From contig NZ_APMP01000003.1 in the NCBI RefSeq assembly GCF_000372645.1, positions 173,067 to 237,066 of the forward strand: DNA of 64,000 bases, read 5' to 3'. This DNA is from Caulobacter vibrioides OR37. GTDB taxonomy: Bacteria > Pseudomonadota > Alphaproteobacteria > Caulobacterales > Caulobacteraceae. Every line of letters starts with the position of its first letter. Positions within the stretch are counted from its first letter, which is position 1. The notes under the pieces are model-generated. The model saw only the letters and a list, made by a program, of their open reading frames with translations, was not told the DNA's origin and did no database searches. Positions 29,388-39,841 of this stretch are shown one piece after another. The position numbers were made by a program, and so were the translations under genes.

Positions 29388-31136
29388 TCAGAAAAGGACG
29401 TCGTCGAGATCCGGTTCGGCGGCGGGCGCCTGAACCTCGGCGGGCGTGTCAGGCTCCGCGTCCAGGTCGCCGAGCACCGCACGGTGCACGTCGCGTTCCT
29501 GGGCCATGCTGTAGCGAGCGTAGAGGACCTTGAGACAAGCCCGCAGCGCTTCGTCCGCCTCCATGGACGGATCGAACGGCGCCGACGGCAGGGCGTCCAG
29601 GGCCGCGGCGGCCTCGTCCAGGGCCTGGCCGATCTCGCGCCGGCAGTCCATGCGGGCCGAGGCCTGGTTCATCGCCTCGACCACCGCCCCGCCCTGCCGG
29701 GCCAGGTCGACGATGTCGGCGTCGGCCGCGCCGCCCGCCTGGCGGATCCGCGACAGGGCGGTCTGCAACACGTCCGAGATCGCGGCCGTCCCGGTCGCGC
29801 CCTCGCCGCCGACCTGGGCCGCGCCGCTCATCAGGCTCTCGACCCCGGCCAGGGTGCGGTCGGCCGACTCCTCAAGCTTGGCGGCGTGGCCGCGAAGCTC
29901 GACGGCGATGACGGTGATCGGCTTGCCGGCCTCGCCGATGCGCGCGCAGCGCAGGGTGGCGTTCAAAGCCATCTGGTGGACATTGGCCTGCATCCGGAGA
30001 ATGCCGTCGATGCGCTCGGACAGCCGCGCGGCCGCCGCGACCACCGACTGGCCGACCTCCAGCGCCGCCTGGTCGGCGGCCGCCATCTCCTCGACCAGGG
30101 TCAGGGCCTTGCCGACATGGGCCTCGATGCGGGCCAGGAAGTCGCCGCCCTCGTCGCGGCCGACACGGCCATAGGCCAGGTCCTGCAGTTTCATGATCTC
30201 GCGCGTGTCGGCGGCGATGCCGACCATGTTGCGCTCGATCTGGGCCATCTCGCCGCGGAAGTCGTCGATGGTCGCCGACAGCTGGGCGCGCAGCAGGGCC
30301 AGCATCGCGGCGCGGACCCGCTCGCGACGCTCGCCCACGAGGTCGCCCTCGAGCCCCTCCAGAAGCTCCAGGCCGAACTGAACGTGCTCGGCGCGCTGGC
30401 GGGTGATGTCGCCAATCTGCAGGGCGACCAGCACGCCGCCCACCTTCTTGCGGACCTCGCGGGCCAGGGCCGCGACATCGGCGGCCACCCCGGCCACCCG
30501 CACGCGCTGGGTCGCCAGCTGGCGCGCGTTCGCCTCGATGGCGTCCGGCGCGTCGGCGGCCAGTTCGGCGCAGTGGGTCCGAAGATTGGCTTCGTAGATC
30601 AGGGCCGAGCGCAGATCATGGTCCAGAAGGCGCAGGTCGGCGTCGAACGACTCCAGGTGATCGCGGCCCACCACCAGGCAATCGGCGATCTCCTGGGCGA
30701 ACAGAGCGAAGTCGCCGTTATCGCCCTCGACCCCGCCGGCCGCGATCTTGATGTACAGCGACACCACCCGCAGATAGGCCAGATTCTGGTGCATGTCGCC
30801 GATATGCGCCGACAGCTCGCGGCTCAGCGTTTCCAGGCGCTCCAGCGCCACCGAACGGCCCGCCAGGCCTTCGGGCAGGACGCGCAGACCGGCGGCGGCG
30901 ACGCCAAGGTCGCGGGTCGTGGCGTCGACCATCGACTGGTCCATGGCCTTGGCCAGCTTGTCCAGCGCGTTGATCAGCTCGCCGACGCCATCGACCGCGC
31001 CGGCCAGCACATCGCCGGTCTTCAGGAACTGGCCCTCGATGGCCTTGGCCGTCGCGCCCAGGCGCTGGGCGACGATCAGGCCCTCGGACCGCTCGGCGCC
31101 GTCAGCGGCGAGGATGGTTCTCTGCGGATTAGCCAT
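29388..31136 (-). CDS. Soluble chemotaxis protein with degenerate MCP-like signalling domain
   Basis: A 582-residue, almost entirely helical protein without membrane helices. Near residues 395-430 the stretch QMALNATLRCARIGEAGKPITVIAVELRGHA aligns by eye with the MCP hairpin tip ([29 protein letters not shown]), but key glutamates and the arginine are replaced. Upstream it has MCP-like heptads with GDITRQRAEHVQ. The acidic tail ends DLDDVLF. It is the last gene of the chemotaxis operon and overlaps the hybrid kinase gene by 8 nt. It may form coiled-coil signalling bundles with, or sequester, CheA/CheW; no ligand domain is visible. Confidence 0.75.
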   Translation of the reverse strand: MANPQRTILAADGAERSEGLIVAQRLGATAKAIEGQFLKTGDVLAGAVDGVGELINALDKLAKAMDQSMVDATTRDLGVAAAGLRVLPEGLAGRSVALERLETLSRELSAHIGDMHQNLAYLRVVSLYIKIAAGGVEGDNGDFALFAQEIADCLVVGRDHLESFDADLRLLDHDLRSALIYEANLRTHCAELAADAPDAIEANARQLATQRVRVAGVAADVAALAREVRKKVGGVLVALQIGDITRQRAEHVQFGLELLEGLEGDLVGERRERVRAAMLALLRAQLSATIDDFRGEMAQIERNMVGIAADTREIMKLQDLAYGRVGRDEGGDFLARIEAHVGKALTLVEEMAAADQAALEVGQSVVAAAARLSERIDGILRMQANVHQMALNATLRCARIGEAGKPITVIAVELRGHAAKLEESADRTLAGVESLMSGAAQVGGEGATGTAAISDVLQTALSRIRQAGGAADADIVDLARQGGAVVEAMNQASARMDCRREIGQALDEAAAALDALPSAPFDPSMEADEALRACLKVLYARYSMAQERDVHRAVLGDLDAEPDTPAEVQAPAAEPDLDDVLF

Positions 31137-33027
31137 GGCCGGTTTCGCCTCGCTGAGCGTGGGTCAGCACCTGGTTGAGCGCCGTGAACAGGATTGTCGC
31201 CGTGATCGGCTTTTCGAGGTGCAGGTCGGCGCCGACCGCGCGACTGGCGGCGGCGTGCTCCTCGCCGGCGTTGGCGGTCAGCATGATGATCGGCGCGCGG
31301 GCGTCGCCGCGCTCCCGTTCCAGGCGGCGGATCTCTCGAACCGCCGAAAGGCCATCCATCACCGGCATCTGAACGTCCATCAGCACGACGTCGACGGGGG
31401 CGTCGCTGAAGGCGCGAACCGCCTCGCGGCCGTTCTCGACACAGACCAGCTCGGCGGCGTCGGCCAGCATCAGCTCGACCACGCGGCGGTTGGTCGGATG
31501 ATCGTCGGCCAGCAGGATGCGGACCGCCCGCTCGCCTTCCAGCGCGTCGGCCTCAGTCGTTTCGAGCGCGCTCGCCTCGTGAGCCGGCAGCGGCAGGCAG
31601 AACCAGAACCGCGCGCCTTCGCCCGGCTGACTCTCGCAATCCAGGAATCCGCCCATCAGGGCGACGAGCTCGCGTGCGATCGACAGCCCCAGGCCCGAGC
31701 CGCCGAACCGGCGGGTGATCGACACGTCCGCCTGCTGGAAGCGCTCGAAGATCCGCTCCTTGTCCGCGGGATCGAAGCCGATGCCGGTGTCCGAGACGGT
31801 GAACCGCGCCCAGCCGCCGACGTCGCGGCAGGCCGACACCGAAACCGAGCCTCGCTCGGTGAACTTGGTGGCGTTGCTGATCAGGTTGACCAGCACCTGC
31901 CGAAGACGCGCGCTGTCGCCGACCACGCTCGTCGCCAGGTCCGGCGAGACGGTCATCGAGAACGTCACCGGCGCGTCGCCCAGCGTCAGGCGCGAGGACT
32001 CCTCGACCCCGCGCAGAAGCTCGCCCAGATGGAACGGCTTTTCGTCGATGGCGACCCGTCCCGCCTCGATATTGGTCAGGTCCAGGACGTCGCCCAGCAG
32101 CCGTTCCAGCTGAGCGCTGGAGTCGCGGATGATGTCGACCAGCTCACGCGCGCCAGACGGCAGATCGCCCCGCGCCAGCATATGGGCCGACGCGACGATC
32201 CCGTTCAGGGGCGTGCGGACCTCGTGGCTCATATTGGCGAGGAAGATGCTCTTGGCCTCGCTCGCGTTCTTGGCCTCGCGCAGCGCCGCGCCCAGGGCCT
32301 CGGCCTGCCGGCGATGCTCCCGAACGTCCTCGCCCAGGCTGATGACGTGGCGGGCGCCCATGTCGTCGAAGGTCGCCAGCACCTTGAAGTCGTAGATCCC
32401 GCCGCCCCGGGCCTCGGAGGCGCGCACGCCCGGGATGGTCCGCGTCTCGCCAATCTTCAGGGTGGAAGGTTCGGTCTGATCGAGGAACGCGCCCATGGTG
32501 TCGCCGAACAGGACCCGGCGGTCCTGTCCGATCGCCAACTCGGCCTCGACGCCGAAAGCCGCCTCGGCGGCGCGATTCCACAGGACGTAACGGCCCGTAT
32601 CGCTGGCGTGGACGATCAGGGGCGACGGCAGGGACTGCACCACGGCCTCCAGCAGCGCCGCGCCCTCGACCTCTTCGGTGACGTCCCGCGACACGGCCAT
32701 CAGGGAGACGGGGTCGCCGTTCGCGTCGGGCACGGGGGACACCAGCGTCTCCCAATAGGTGCGCGAACCGCCCTCGCCGGCGTCGAACGTGCGGAAACTG
32801 GCGATCTGACCGGCGGCGGCCGTGCGGAGGGCGCGTTCCAGCGAAAAGCGGCTGGCCTCGGGCCAGATCTCGATCAGCGGGTGAAGGGCGTCGCGGGGAC
32901 CCAGTCGCTCGGCGTAGACGCGCGCGGCCGCGTTCATGACCTCGACCCGTCCGTCCAGGGTCAGCACCCATTGGCGAAACGACGAAGCGCCGCCCGAGCC
33001 GTCGATGTCCGAGCAGCCCCGCCCCAT
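31129..33027 (-). CDS. Chemotaxis-cluster PAS hybrid histidine kinase
   Basis: A 632-residue soluble hybrid kinase. Two PAS-like domains (about 12-120 and 125-240) come first, then a HisKA domain with His268 in FLANMSHEVRTPLNG, an HATPase with NLISNATKFT, DTGIGFD and GGSGLGL, and a C-terminal receiver (about 500-625) with ILLADDHPTN and the acceptor Asp in VVLMDVQMPVMDG. Its ATG directly follows the cheB stop (TAGATG), so the two genes are translationally coupled. Placement between cheB and the degenerate MCP gene suggests it couples a cytoplasmic signal to this chemosensory array. Confidence 0.9.
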   Translation of the reverse strand: MGRGCSDIDGSGGASSFRQWVLTLDGRVEVMNAAARVYAERLGPRDALHPLIEIWPEASRFSLERALRTAAAGQIASFRTFDAGEGGSRTYWETLVSPVPDANGDPVSLMAVSRDVTEEVEGAALLEAVVQSLPSPLIVHASDTGRYVLWNRAAEAAFGVEAELAIGQDRRVLFGDTMGAFLDQTEPSTLKIGETRTIPGVRASEARGGGIYDFKVLATFDDMGARHVISLGEDVREHRRQAEALGAALREAKNASEAKSIFLANMSHEVRTPLNGIVASAHMLARGDLPSGARELVDIIRDSSAQLERLLGDVLDLTNIEAGRVAIDEKPFHLGELLRGVEESSRLTLGDAPVTFSMTVSPDLATSVVGDSARLRQVLVNLISNATKFTERGSVSVSACRDVGGWARFTVSDTGIGFDPADKERIFERFQQADVSITRRFGGSGLGLSIARELVALMGGFLDCESQPGEGARFWFCLPLPAHEASALETTEADALEGERAVRILLADDHPTNRRVVELMLADAAELVCVENGREAVRAFSDAPVDVVLMDVQMPVMDGLSAVREIRRLERERGDARAPIIMLTANAGEEHAAASRAVGADLHLEKPITATILFTALNQVLTHAQRGETGHG

Positions 33028-34131
33028 CTACCGCTCCGTGGCCCTTAGGATCTCGGCCGCGATGCGCTGCAGCGGCAGCACGCGATCGACGCAGCCCCGG
33101 GCGATCGCTTCCTTGGGCATCCCGAAGACGACGGAGGTCGCCTCGTCCTGCGCGACGGTGAAGGCCCCCGCGCTCTTCATCTCCTCCAGACCGCGCGCGC
33201 CGTCGTCGCCCATGCCGGTCATGATCACGCCCACGGCGTTGGGGCCGACATTGCGCGCGGCCGAGCGGAAAAGAACGTCCACGGACGGACGATGGCGCGA
33301 GACCAGCGGCCCTTCCTTGACCGAGACGTGATAGCGGGCCCCGCTGCGCTCGATCATGGTGTGGAAGTTGCCGGGCGCGATCAGGACGCGGCCGCGCAGC
33401 ACGGCGTCGCCGTCCTGGGCCTCCTTGACCTCCATGGCGCAGAGGCTGTCCAACCGCTTGGCGAACGACGTGGTGAAGCGCTCGGGCATGTGCTGCACGA
33501 CGACGATGCCCGGCGCGGCGGCCGGCAGAACCTCCAGCACCTCGCGCAGGGCCTCGGTGCCGCCGGTGGAGGCGCCGATGCAGACGATCATCTCGGTCGT
33601 CTTGGCCATGGCCCGGCTGGTCGGCGGCGGCAGCATGGCGTCGGCGGTCAGCTTCTTCTCGGGCCCGGCCCGGCGCTGCGCCGTCATCATCGCGGCGCGC
33701 GGCGTCCGGTCGAAGCGGCCGAGGCGCTTGGCCTTGGCCGCGGCCTTGACCGTGTCGCAGATCAGGATGCGCGCCTCGGCCAGGTGCTCGGCCACGCCGA
33801 CACGCGGCTTGAGGATCACGTCGACCGCCCCGGCCTCGAGGGCCTGATGCAGGGTCTCGGAGCCGCCCTCGACCAGGGACGAGCACATCACCACCGGCAC
33901 CGGATGCTGAGCCATCAGGCGGCGCAGGAAGGTGACGCCGTCCATGCGGGGCATCTCGACGTCCAGGGTGATGACGTCGGGCACTTCCTCGGCGATGCGC
34001 TTGGCGGCGACGAAGGGGTCGGAGGCCGAGCCCATCACCTCGATCTCGGGATCGCTCTCCAGAACCGCGGTCAGGGTCTGGCGAACCACCGCGGAGTCGT
34101 CGACGATCAGAACGCGGATCTTGGGATTCAT
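33028..34131 (-). CDS. cheB: Chemotaxis response regulator protein-glutamate methylesterase CheB
   Basis: A 367-residue protein. The receiver domain (1-125) has the acidic pair in IVDDSAVVR and acceptor Asp57 in [12 protein letters not shown]. After a linker of about 55 residues the methylesterase domain (180-365) shows the catalytic Ser in [12 protein letters not shown], His in [11 protein letters not shown] and Asp in [10 protein letters not shown]. It demethylates or deamidates receptor glutamates when phosphorylated by CheA. The start at 34131 overlaps the cheR stop by 4 nt. Confidence 0.95.
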   Translation of the reverse strand: MNPKIRVLIVDDSAVVRQTLTAVLESDPEIEVMGSASDPFVAAKRIAEEVPDVITLDVEMPRMDGVTFLRRLMAQHPVPVVMCSSLVEGGSETLHQALEAGAVDVILKPRVGVAEHLAEARILICDTVKAAAKAKRLGRFDRTPRAAMMTAQRRAGPEKKLTADAMLPPPTSRAMAKTTEMIVCIGASTGGTEALREVLEVLPAAAPGIVVVQHMPERFTTSFAKRLDSLCAMEVKEAQDGDAVLRGRVLIAPGNFHTMIERSGARYHVSVKEGPLVSRHRPSVDVLFRSAARNVGPNAVGVIMTGMGDDGARGLEEMKSAGAFTVAQDEATSVVFGMPKEAIARGCVDRVLPLQRIAAEILRATER

Positions 34132-34994
34132 GGCCGTTGGAACACCGTATGGGCGGCGGGCCGCACGGGCAGATCGACGCCGACGATCGACTCCGAATGC
34201 CCCAGGATCAGATAGCCGCCCGGCGCGAGGTGCTCGCAGAGGTTCTTGAGCACCTTGGCCTGGGTCGGCTTGTCGAAATAGATCAGGACGTTGCGCAGAA
34301 AGATCACGTCGAAGTCGTTGTCGACGGGATACTGCTCGTCCATCAGGTTCATGCGGGCCACCGACAGCCGGGCGCGCAGCGCCGGGACAATGCGGACCTC
34401 GCCGCGCTTGGGATCGCGCGACCTCATCAGGTAGCGGGCCCGCAGGTCGCGCGGCACCGGCGCGATCATCTGTTCGGAATAGCGGCCGGCCACCGCCTGG
34501 CTGAGCACCTGGGTGGAAAGGTCGGTGCCCAGGATCGAGTAGTCCAGGCGCTTGGACTGGCGGCCGAACTCCTCGATCACCATGGCCGTGGTGTAGGCCT
34601 CGGCGCCGATCGAGCAGGCCGCGCTCCAGATCTTGACCTTGCCGCCGCGACGCTTGGCGATGGCGGGCAACCCGACCTCGGTGAGGAATTCGAAGTGCTG
34701 AGGCTCGCGAAAGAAGTCGGTCTTGTTGGTCGTGACCGCGTCGAGCAGGCGCACCCGCTCGCGATCCAGGCCGCCGCCGTCGAAGAGATAGGCGCAGTAG
34801 TCGTTGATCGAGACGTGGCCGCTTTCGCGCATGCACCGGCGCAGGCGGCCTTCCAGCATCGTGCGTTTGCTGGGCGGCATCCGGATGCCGCTGTAGTCGT
34901 GGATAAACTGCCCCAACCGATTGAAGTTGCGGAGGCTCAGGGCCTCGGTCGAGGTTCCGGACTCCGGCGCGGTCTGGACGGCGAGGTTCGACAA
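34128..34994 (-). CDS. cheR: Chemotaxis protein methyltransferase CheR
   Basis: A 288-residue SAM-dependent methyltransferase that methylates receptor glutamates. The N-terminal helical domain includes [23 protein letters not shown]. The SAM-binding domain has [20 protein letters not shown] (a slight variant of the usual SxGEEPYT) and [25 protein letters not shown] at 34994 is proposed as start because GGAG lies seven bases upstream; the ATG at 35069 would overlap cheW by 29 nt and add 25 residues of non-family sequence. It overlaps cheB by 4 nt. Confidence 0.88.
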   Translation of the reverse strand: MSNLAVQTAPESGTSTEALSLRNFNRLGQFIHDYSGIRMPPSKRTMLEGRLRRCMRESGHVSINDYCAYLFDGGGLDRERVRLLDAVTTNKTDFFREPQHFEFLTEVGLPAIAKRRGGKVKIWSAACSIGAEAYTTAMVIEEFGRQSKRLDYSILGTDLSTQVLSQAVAGRYSEQMIAPVPRDLRARYLMRSRDPKRGEVRIVPALRARLSVARMNLMDEQYPVDNDFDVIFLRNVLIYFDKPTQAKVLKNLCEHLAPGGYLILGHSESIVGVDLPVRPAAHTVFQRP

Positions 34995-35040
34995 GTCGGG
35001 ACTCCGATCGCCATTCTGGCGACAAGGTGGATAGTTAGCC

Positions 35041-35529
35041 TCAAGCCGCTTGACGGATCGTTTCAGCATCCTGGGCGGTGAGCAGGCGGGTCATTTCGAA
35101 CAGGACGACGAAGCCTGAGTTTCCGCTCGCCTCGCGGCGAACGACGCCCTGGATGTAGTCGGAACGCCAGGGCACGCCGATGTCGGGGGCCGGCTCGACC
35201 TGGTCGGTCGACACGGTGATCACCTCGATCACCCGATCGGCCACCAGGCCCAGCGACAGAACCCGATCGCCCAGCGGCACGTCCAGGACCAGGATCCGGG
35301 TGCTGGGGCCCGGCGCCACCGGCGCCAGACCCAGCTTTCGCCGCAGGTCCAGGGTGGGAACACCCTGGCCCCGCACATCGGTCAGTCCCAGCATGAAGGC
35401 CGGGCCTTCCGGGATGGCGAACGGCGCGCGGAATTCGAGGATTTCGCGGACGTAGGCCACCGGAATGGCGAAGACCTCATCGCCCAGGCTCAGGGTTACG
35501 AACTGCTGTTCGGAAGCCGGGCGAGACAT
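35041..35529 (-). CDS. cheW: Chemotaxis coupling protein CheW (first copy)
   Basis: A 162-residue CheW-fold protein (two SH3-like barrels) bridging receptors and CheA. Recognisable are FVTLSLGDEVFAIPVAYVREIL, LGLTDVRGQGVPTLDLRRKLGL (the receptor/CheA-binding turn) and LVADRVIEVITVSTDQVEPAP. ATG at 35529 follows the MCP stop with one base between them (TGAGATG) and has GGGAG about ten bases upstream; an ATG at 35538 is too close to that site. A second CheW lies on the other side of the MCP gene. Confidence 0.93.
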   Translation of the reverse strand: MSRPASEQQFVTLSLGDEVFAIPVAYVREILEFRAPFAIPEGPAFMLGLTDVRGQGVPTLDLRRKLGLAPVAPGPSTRILVLDVPLGDRVLSLGLVADRVIEVITVSTDQVEPAPDIGVPWRSDYIQGVVRREASGNSGFVVLFEMTRLLTAQDAETIRQAA

Positions 35530-35530
35530 C

Positions 35531-37354
35531 TCAGGCATACTCCCGGAAGTCGCGGTCGTCCTCGTCCGGACCACCGCTGGCCAGGTCGAGCGCGAAGCCG
35601 CGGGCTCGGCTCTGTTGCTGCTGCACCGCGTTGGCGGCGGGCTTGCGCGCGGCCGGGGCCTTGCCGCCGCTCGCCTTGGCGACCGGGGCCTTGGCCGGCT
35701 TGCGCGCGGCCGGGCGGACCGGCGCGGCCCTGCGGCTCGAACCGCCGTCCTCGATCCGGAAGTAGGCGATCGAGGCCTGCAGCTCCTCGGCCTGGGCGGC
35801 CAGTTCTTCCGAGGTCGCCGACATCTTGTCGGACGCGTCGGCGTTCTGCTGGGTCACCTTGTCCAGCTGCTGCAGGGCTTCGTTGATCTGGCTGGCGCCG
35901 ACATCCTGTTCGCGGCAGGCGGCGCTGATCTCGGCGACCAGCTCGGCGGTCTTGCGGATGTTGGGCACCAGCGAGGTCAGCATCTCGCCGGCCGACTGGG
36001 CGGCCTTGACCGTGTCGGACGAGACCGAGCTGATCTCGGCGGCGGCGGTCTGGCTGCGTTCGGCCAGCTTGCGCACCTCGGAGGCGACGACCGCGAAGCC
36101 GCGGCCGTGCTCGCCGGCCCGGGCGGCCTCGACGGCCGCGTTCAGGGCCAGCAGGTCGGTCTGACGCGCGATCTCCTGAACGATGGTGATCTTCTCGGCG
36201 ATGGTCCGCATCGCTTCGACCGCTTGCGAGACCGCCTGGCCCGAGACCTCGGCGTCGGCCGACGACTGGCGGGCGATCTTCTCGGTCTGGGCGGCGTTGT
36301 CGGCGTTCTGCTTGATGTTGGCGGCCATCTCTTCCATCGAGGCCGAAGCCTCTTCGGCCGAGGCGGCCTGCTCGGTCGCGCCCTGGCTGATCTGCTCGGA
36401 GGCCGCCGACAGTTCCTGGCTGCCGGCCGAGACGTTGTTCGAGGCGGTGATGGCGTCGGCGACGACGCCGCGCAGGCGCTCGACCATGCGCTCCAGGGCC
36501 AGGCCCAGGGTGTCCTTGTCCGACAGCGGCTGCGGCTGGACCGTCAGGTCGCCGTCGGCCACCTGGTCGGCCAGGGCCGCGGTGTCTCGCAGGTTGGCGG
36601 TCATGCGATTGACCGTGGCGACCAGGTCCTTGATCTCGTCGTCGGCCTTGACGGTCACTTCCTTGCTCAGATCGCCGATCGCCACGGCGTCCAGCGCCTC
36701 GGTGATCTGCTTGAAGCCCTGGGTGATGATCATCGAGATCCAGAAGGCGCCGGCGACGGCGACCAGCAGGGCGGCGACAGCGGTGATCAGCAACGTCGTG
36801 CGGGCGGCCGCATAAAGCGTGTCGGTGTCCTTGTCGGCCTGGGCCATCGCGGCCTTGTTCAGGTCGACGATCTTGTTGACGTCCTCGGTCAGACCGTTGG
36901 CGATGGCGCGCGACTTGTTGATCGACATCGCGCCCGCTTCCGCGTTGCGATTGGCCAGCGCCAGAGCGCGGACCTCGGCGTTGACGGCCTTGTACTCGCC
37001 CCAGGCCTGCGCCACGCGGTCCCACATCGGCTTGCCCTGCGTGCTGGCCGAGGCGACACGCTGCTGGATTAGCGGATCGAGCTTGGCGATCATCTCGACC
37101 GACTGCGCGTCGAACTTCCGCTTCAGCTCCTGATCATCAGTCAGCGCCATGTTCTTTTCGAAACGCAGCAACCGACCGATATGGCCATCGACCTCCTGCG
37201 CGCCGGAAAGACGCGCGGCGGGACCAGAAATGACGTCCGAGATTGCGCTGTTGAGCTGGCTCATGCGCGAGACGCCCATGAACACCACGAGGCCCATCAT
37301 CGCGATGAGCACGGCGAAGGTCGCTATCAGCTTGGCTTTGATCGTGAAGCGCAT
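35531..37354 (-). CDS. Methyl-accepting chemotaxis protein
   Basis: A 607-residue transmembrane receptor. TM1 is at about 10-30 ([20 protein letters not shown]), the helical periplasmic sensor about 31-185, TM2 about 190-212, a HAMP domain and second HAMP-like unit about 212-305, and the cytoplasmic hairpin has tip [38 protein letters not shown]. Methylation-type helices with [19 protein letters not shown] are present. The C-terminus is an Ala/Pro/Lys-rich linker ending in an acidic segment ([11 protein letters not shown]) that could tether CheR/CheB or act in turnover. It is flanked by two cheW genes. Confidence 0.95.
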   Translation of the reverse strand: MRFTIKAKLIATFAVLIAMMGLVVFMGVSRMSQLNSAISDVISGPAARLSGAQEVDGHIGRLLRFEKNMALTDDQELKRKFDAQSVEMIAKLDPLIQQRVASASTQGKPMWDRVAQAWGEYKAVNAEVRALALANRNAEAGAMSINKSRAIANGLTEDVNKIVDLNKAAMAQADKDTDTLYAAARTTLLITAVAALLVAVAGAFWISMIITQGFKQITEALDAVAIGDLSKEVTVKADDEIKDLVATVNRMTANLRDTAALADQVADGDLTVQPQPLSDKDTLGLALERMVERLRGVVADAITASNNVSAGSQELSAASEQISQGATEQAASAEEASASMEEMAANIKQNADNAAQTEKIARQSSADAEVSGQAVSQAVEAMRTIAEKITIVQEIARQTDLLALNAAVEAARAGEHGRGFAVVASEVRKLAERSQTAAAEISSVSSDTVKAAQSAGEMLTSLVPNIRKTAELVAEISAACREQDVGASQINEALQQLDKVTQQNADASDKMSATSEELAAQAEELQASIAYFRIEDGGSSRRAAPVRPAARKPAKAPVAKASGGKAPAARKPAANAVQQQQSRARGFALDLASGGPDEDDRDFREYA

Positions 37355-37370
37355 TTGGGAGTCCCCCGAC

Positions 37371-37868
37371 TCAGGATTGCGAAGGGTGAAGAGGTGTGAC
37401 GACGGCCGTCTGGCCGCGCGCGGCGAAGATCTGCTCCAGATCGGGGATGACGATGACGTCCCCGTTCCGGCGGGCTAGAAAGCGGATGAAATCGGCGCGC
37501 CACTTGAGGCCGACGCGGGGCGCGTCCTCGGTGACGGCGCGGTCGATGGCGGTAACCTCGTGCACCTTGTCGGCGCGCAGGCCGATCAGGGTCGGCTCGC
37601 CGTCCAGCGGGTGCTCGATGACGACGATGCGGCTGTCGATGGTGGGCGGCGGGGCGTCCAGTTCGAAGGCCACCCGCAGATCGACCAGCGGGATGACCCG
37701 ACCGCGGAAGTTGATCACGGCGCCGACGAACGGCGGCGCGCCGGGCACGGCCGTCTCGGGCAGCAGGTCGAGCACCTCGCGCACCAGACCAGCCTCCAGG
37801 GCGAAGGTCTCGCCGTGCAGGTCGAAGGTCAGGGCCTCGATGGGGTCATTGGCGTTGTCGGCGATCAT
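37371..37868 (-). CDS. cheW: Chemotaxis coupling protein CheW (second copy)
   Basis: A 165-residue CheW homologue ([60 protein letters not shown]). It differs clearly from the copy at 35041, so the two may couple different receptors. The ATG at 37868 follows GGAG with six bases of spacing. It sits 11 nt after the cheA stop in the operon. Confidence 0.93.
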   Translation of the reverse strand: MIADNANDPIEALTFDLHGETFALEAGLVREVLDLLPETAVPGAPPFVGAVINFRGRVIPLVDLRVAFELDAPPPTIDSRIVVIEHPLDGEPTLIGLRADKVHEVTAIDRAVTEDAPRVGLKWRADFIRFLARRNGDVIVIPDLEQIFAARGQTAVVTPLHPSQS

Positions 37869-37879
37869 GTCTGTCTCCG

Positions 37880-39841
37880 TCAGCCGGCGGCGCGCAGTTG
37901 CGCGTCGGGGCGTTGGCCCGCCGCCACCAGGCAGCCGATGTCGAGGATCAGCGCCACGCCGCCATCGCCCAGGATGGTCGCGCCCGAGAAGGCGCCCACG
38001 GCGGCATGGAACGGCGACAGCGGCTTGATGACGGTCTGATGGTCGCCGAGGATCTGGTCGACGACCAAGCCCACGCGCTCCTGGCCCGTGGAGACCACGA
38101 CGATCTTCTGGTGCGGGTCGGGCTCTTGGCCGGTATTGAACATCTGCCGTAGCCGGATGAAGGGCACCAGCTGGTCGCGCAGGGTGACCAAGCTGCGGCC
38201 GGCCGAGCGCAGGTCCTGCTCGACAGGCAGTTCGACGCACTCCTCGACCGAGGACAGTGGGATGACGTAGCGGCTGGCGCCGACCCGCACGAGCAGGCCG
38301 TCGATGATCGCGAGGGTCAGCGGGATACGCAGCGAAACGACCGAACCTTGGCCGGGCGTGCTGGTGATCTCGATCGCGCCGCGCAGGCCCTCGATGGTCT
38401 TCTTGACCACGTCCATACCGACGCCGCGGCCGGACAGGTTGGTCACGGCGGTGGCCGTCGAGAAGCCCGGCGCGAAGATCAGCTGCAGCAGCTCGTTGTC
38501 CGTCAGGACCTGGCCGGGCTGGATCAGGCCGTTCTCCTCGGCCTTGGCGCGAACCCGGGCGCGATCGACGCCGCGGCCGTCGTCGGTGATGGTGATCACC
38601 ACCTCGGCGCCGGACTGGCGGGCGGCCAGCAGAATATGGCCGGTCTCGGGCTTGCCAGAGGCCTTGCGCTGCTCGGGCGTCTCCAGCCCGTGGTCGGCGG
38701 CGTTGCGGATCAGGTGGACCAGCGGATCGGCCAGACGCTCGATGATCGTCTTGTCCAGTTCGGTGGTCTCGCCGTCGGTGGCGAAGTTGATCGTCTTGCC
38801 GGTCTCGATGGCCAGGTCGTGGATCAGTCGGCGGAAGCGGCCGAACAGCTGGCCGACCGGCACCATGCGCACGACCATCATGATCTCGCGCAGCTCGGAA
38901 GCCAGTTGCTCGATCTGCTCGGAGACGGTCATCAGGTTCTGGTCGCTGCTGGAGGCGGCGACCTGCTTCAGGCGCGACTGGGCGATGACCAGTTCGCCGA
39001 CGCGGTCCATCAGCTCGTCGAGGCGCTCGGCCGGAACGCGGAGCATCTCGGCGACGCGCGGGCGGCCCTCGGCGGGCGGCGCGTCGCTGTTGGCGGCCTT
39101 GGGCGGCTCGATCGCCGCGACCTTGGCGTCCGGAACGACCTCGGCGACCGCCTGGGCCGCCGGTTCGTCGACCACCTCAGTGATGTCCAGGGTCATGTCG
39201 TCGATGACGAAGATGAAGACATCCTCGATCGCCGAGCGCGGCTGTTCGGTGGTGACGACCACGTCCCAGGCCAGGCGGCAGTCGGTGGGGTTCAGATCCT
39301 CGACGGCCGGCACGCCGTCGGTGACGGCGGTGACCTCGCAGGGACCCAGGTCCCGCAGCTCGTCGAGCAGCGGCAACGGGCGGCCGCCGTTGACGAAGGT
39401 CTCGGGCGGCAGCGAGAAGCGCACGCGCCAGGTCTTGGCGCTGGGCGGGGTGGAAACGGGCGCGGCGCCGGCGCCGTCGACGGCGCGGCGCAGATCGTCC
39501 AGCAGGGCTTCCTCGACGCCCGGCTCGGTGGGCTCGCCCTCGGCCAGGGCGCGCATGTGGTCGCGCGCGGCCAGCACGGCCGAGATCAGCGCCGGCGAAG
39601 CGGCGACCTCGCCCTTGCGCACGCGGTCAAAGGCGGTCTCGCAGTGGTGCGTGAAGGCGGCCAGGGCGTCGAAGCCGAACATCGCGCCCGAGCCCTTCAG
39701 CGTGTGCAGGCTGCGGAAGACGGCGTCGATCGTCTCGCGATCGTCCTGCCGCTCGGCCAAGGTCAGGAGATCCAGCTCGACCTGCTCCAGCAGGTCGCGC
39801 GCCTCGATCCTGAAGATGGCGACGGGGTCTTGCCCGCTCAT
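37880..39841 (-). CDS. cheA: Chemotaxis histidine kinase CheA
   Basis: A 653-residue kinase. The HPt domain carries the phospho-acceptor His46 in SLHTLKGSGAMFGF. A divergent CheY-binding region follows (about 135-230), then a linker, the dimerisation domain (LRVPAERLDELMDRVGELVIAQSRL), an HATPase with LIRNAADHGLE, TDDGRGVD and GRGVGMDVVKKT, and a C-terminal CheW-like regulatory domain (about 515-645). It autophosphorylates under receptor control and passes phosphate to CheY and CheB. Its start overlaps the cheY stop by 4 nt. Confidence 0.96.
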   Translation of the reverse strand: MSGQDPVAIFRIEARDLLEQVELDLLTLAERQDDRETIDAVFRSLHTLKGSGAMFGFDALAAFTHHCETAFDRVRKGEVAASPALISAVLAARDHMRALAEGEPTEPGVEEALLDDLRRAVDGAGAAPVSTPPSAKTWRVRFSLPPETFVNGGRPLPLLDELRDLGPCEVTAVTDGVPAVEDLNPTDCRLAWDVVVTTEQPRSAIEDVFIFVIDDMTLDITEVVDEPAAQAVAEVVPDAKVAAIEPPKAANSDAPPAEGRPRVAEMLRVPAERLDELMDRVGELVIAQSRLKQVAASSSDQNLMTVSEQIEQLASELREIMMVVRMVPVGQLFGRFRRLIHDLAIETGKTINFATDGETTELDKTIIERLADPLVHLIRNAADHGLETPEQRKASGKPETGHILLAARQSGAEVVITITDDGRGVDRARVRAKAEENGLIQPGQVLTDNELLQLIFAPGFSTATAVTNLSGRGVGMDVVKKTIEGLRGAIEITSTPGQGSVVSLRIPLTLAIIDGLLVRVGASRYVIPLSSVEECVELPVEQDLRSAGRSLVTLRDQLVPFIRLRQMFNTGQEPDPHQKIVVVSTGQERVGLVVDQILGDHQTVIKPLSPFHAAVGAFSGATILGDGGVALILDIGCLVAAGQRPDAQLRAAG

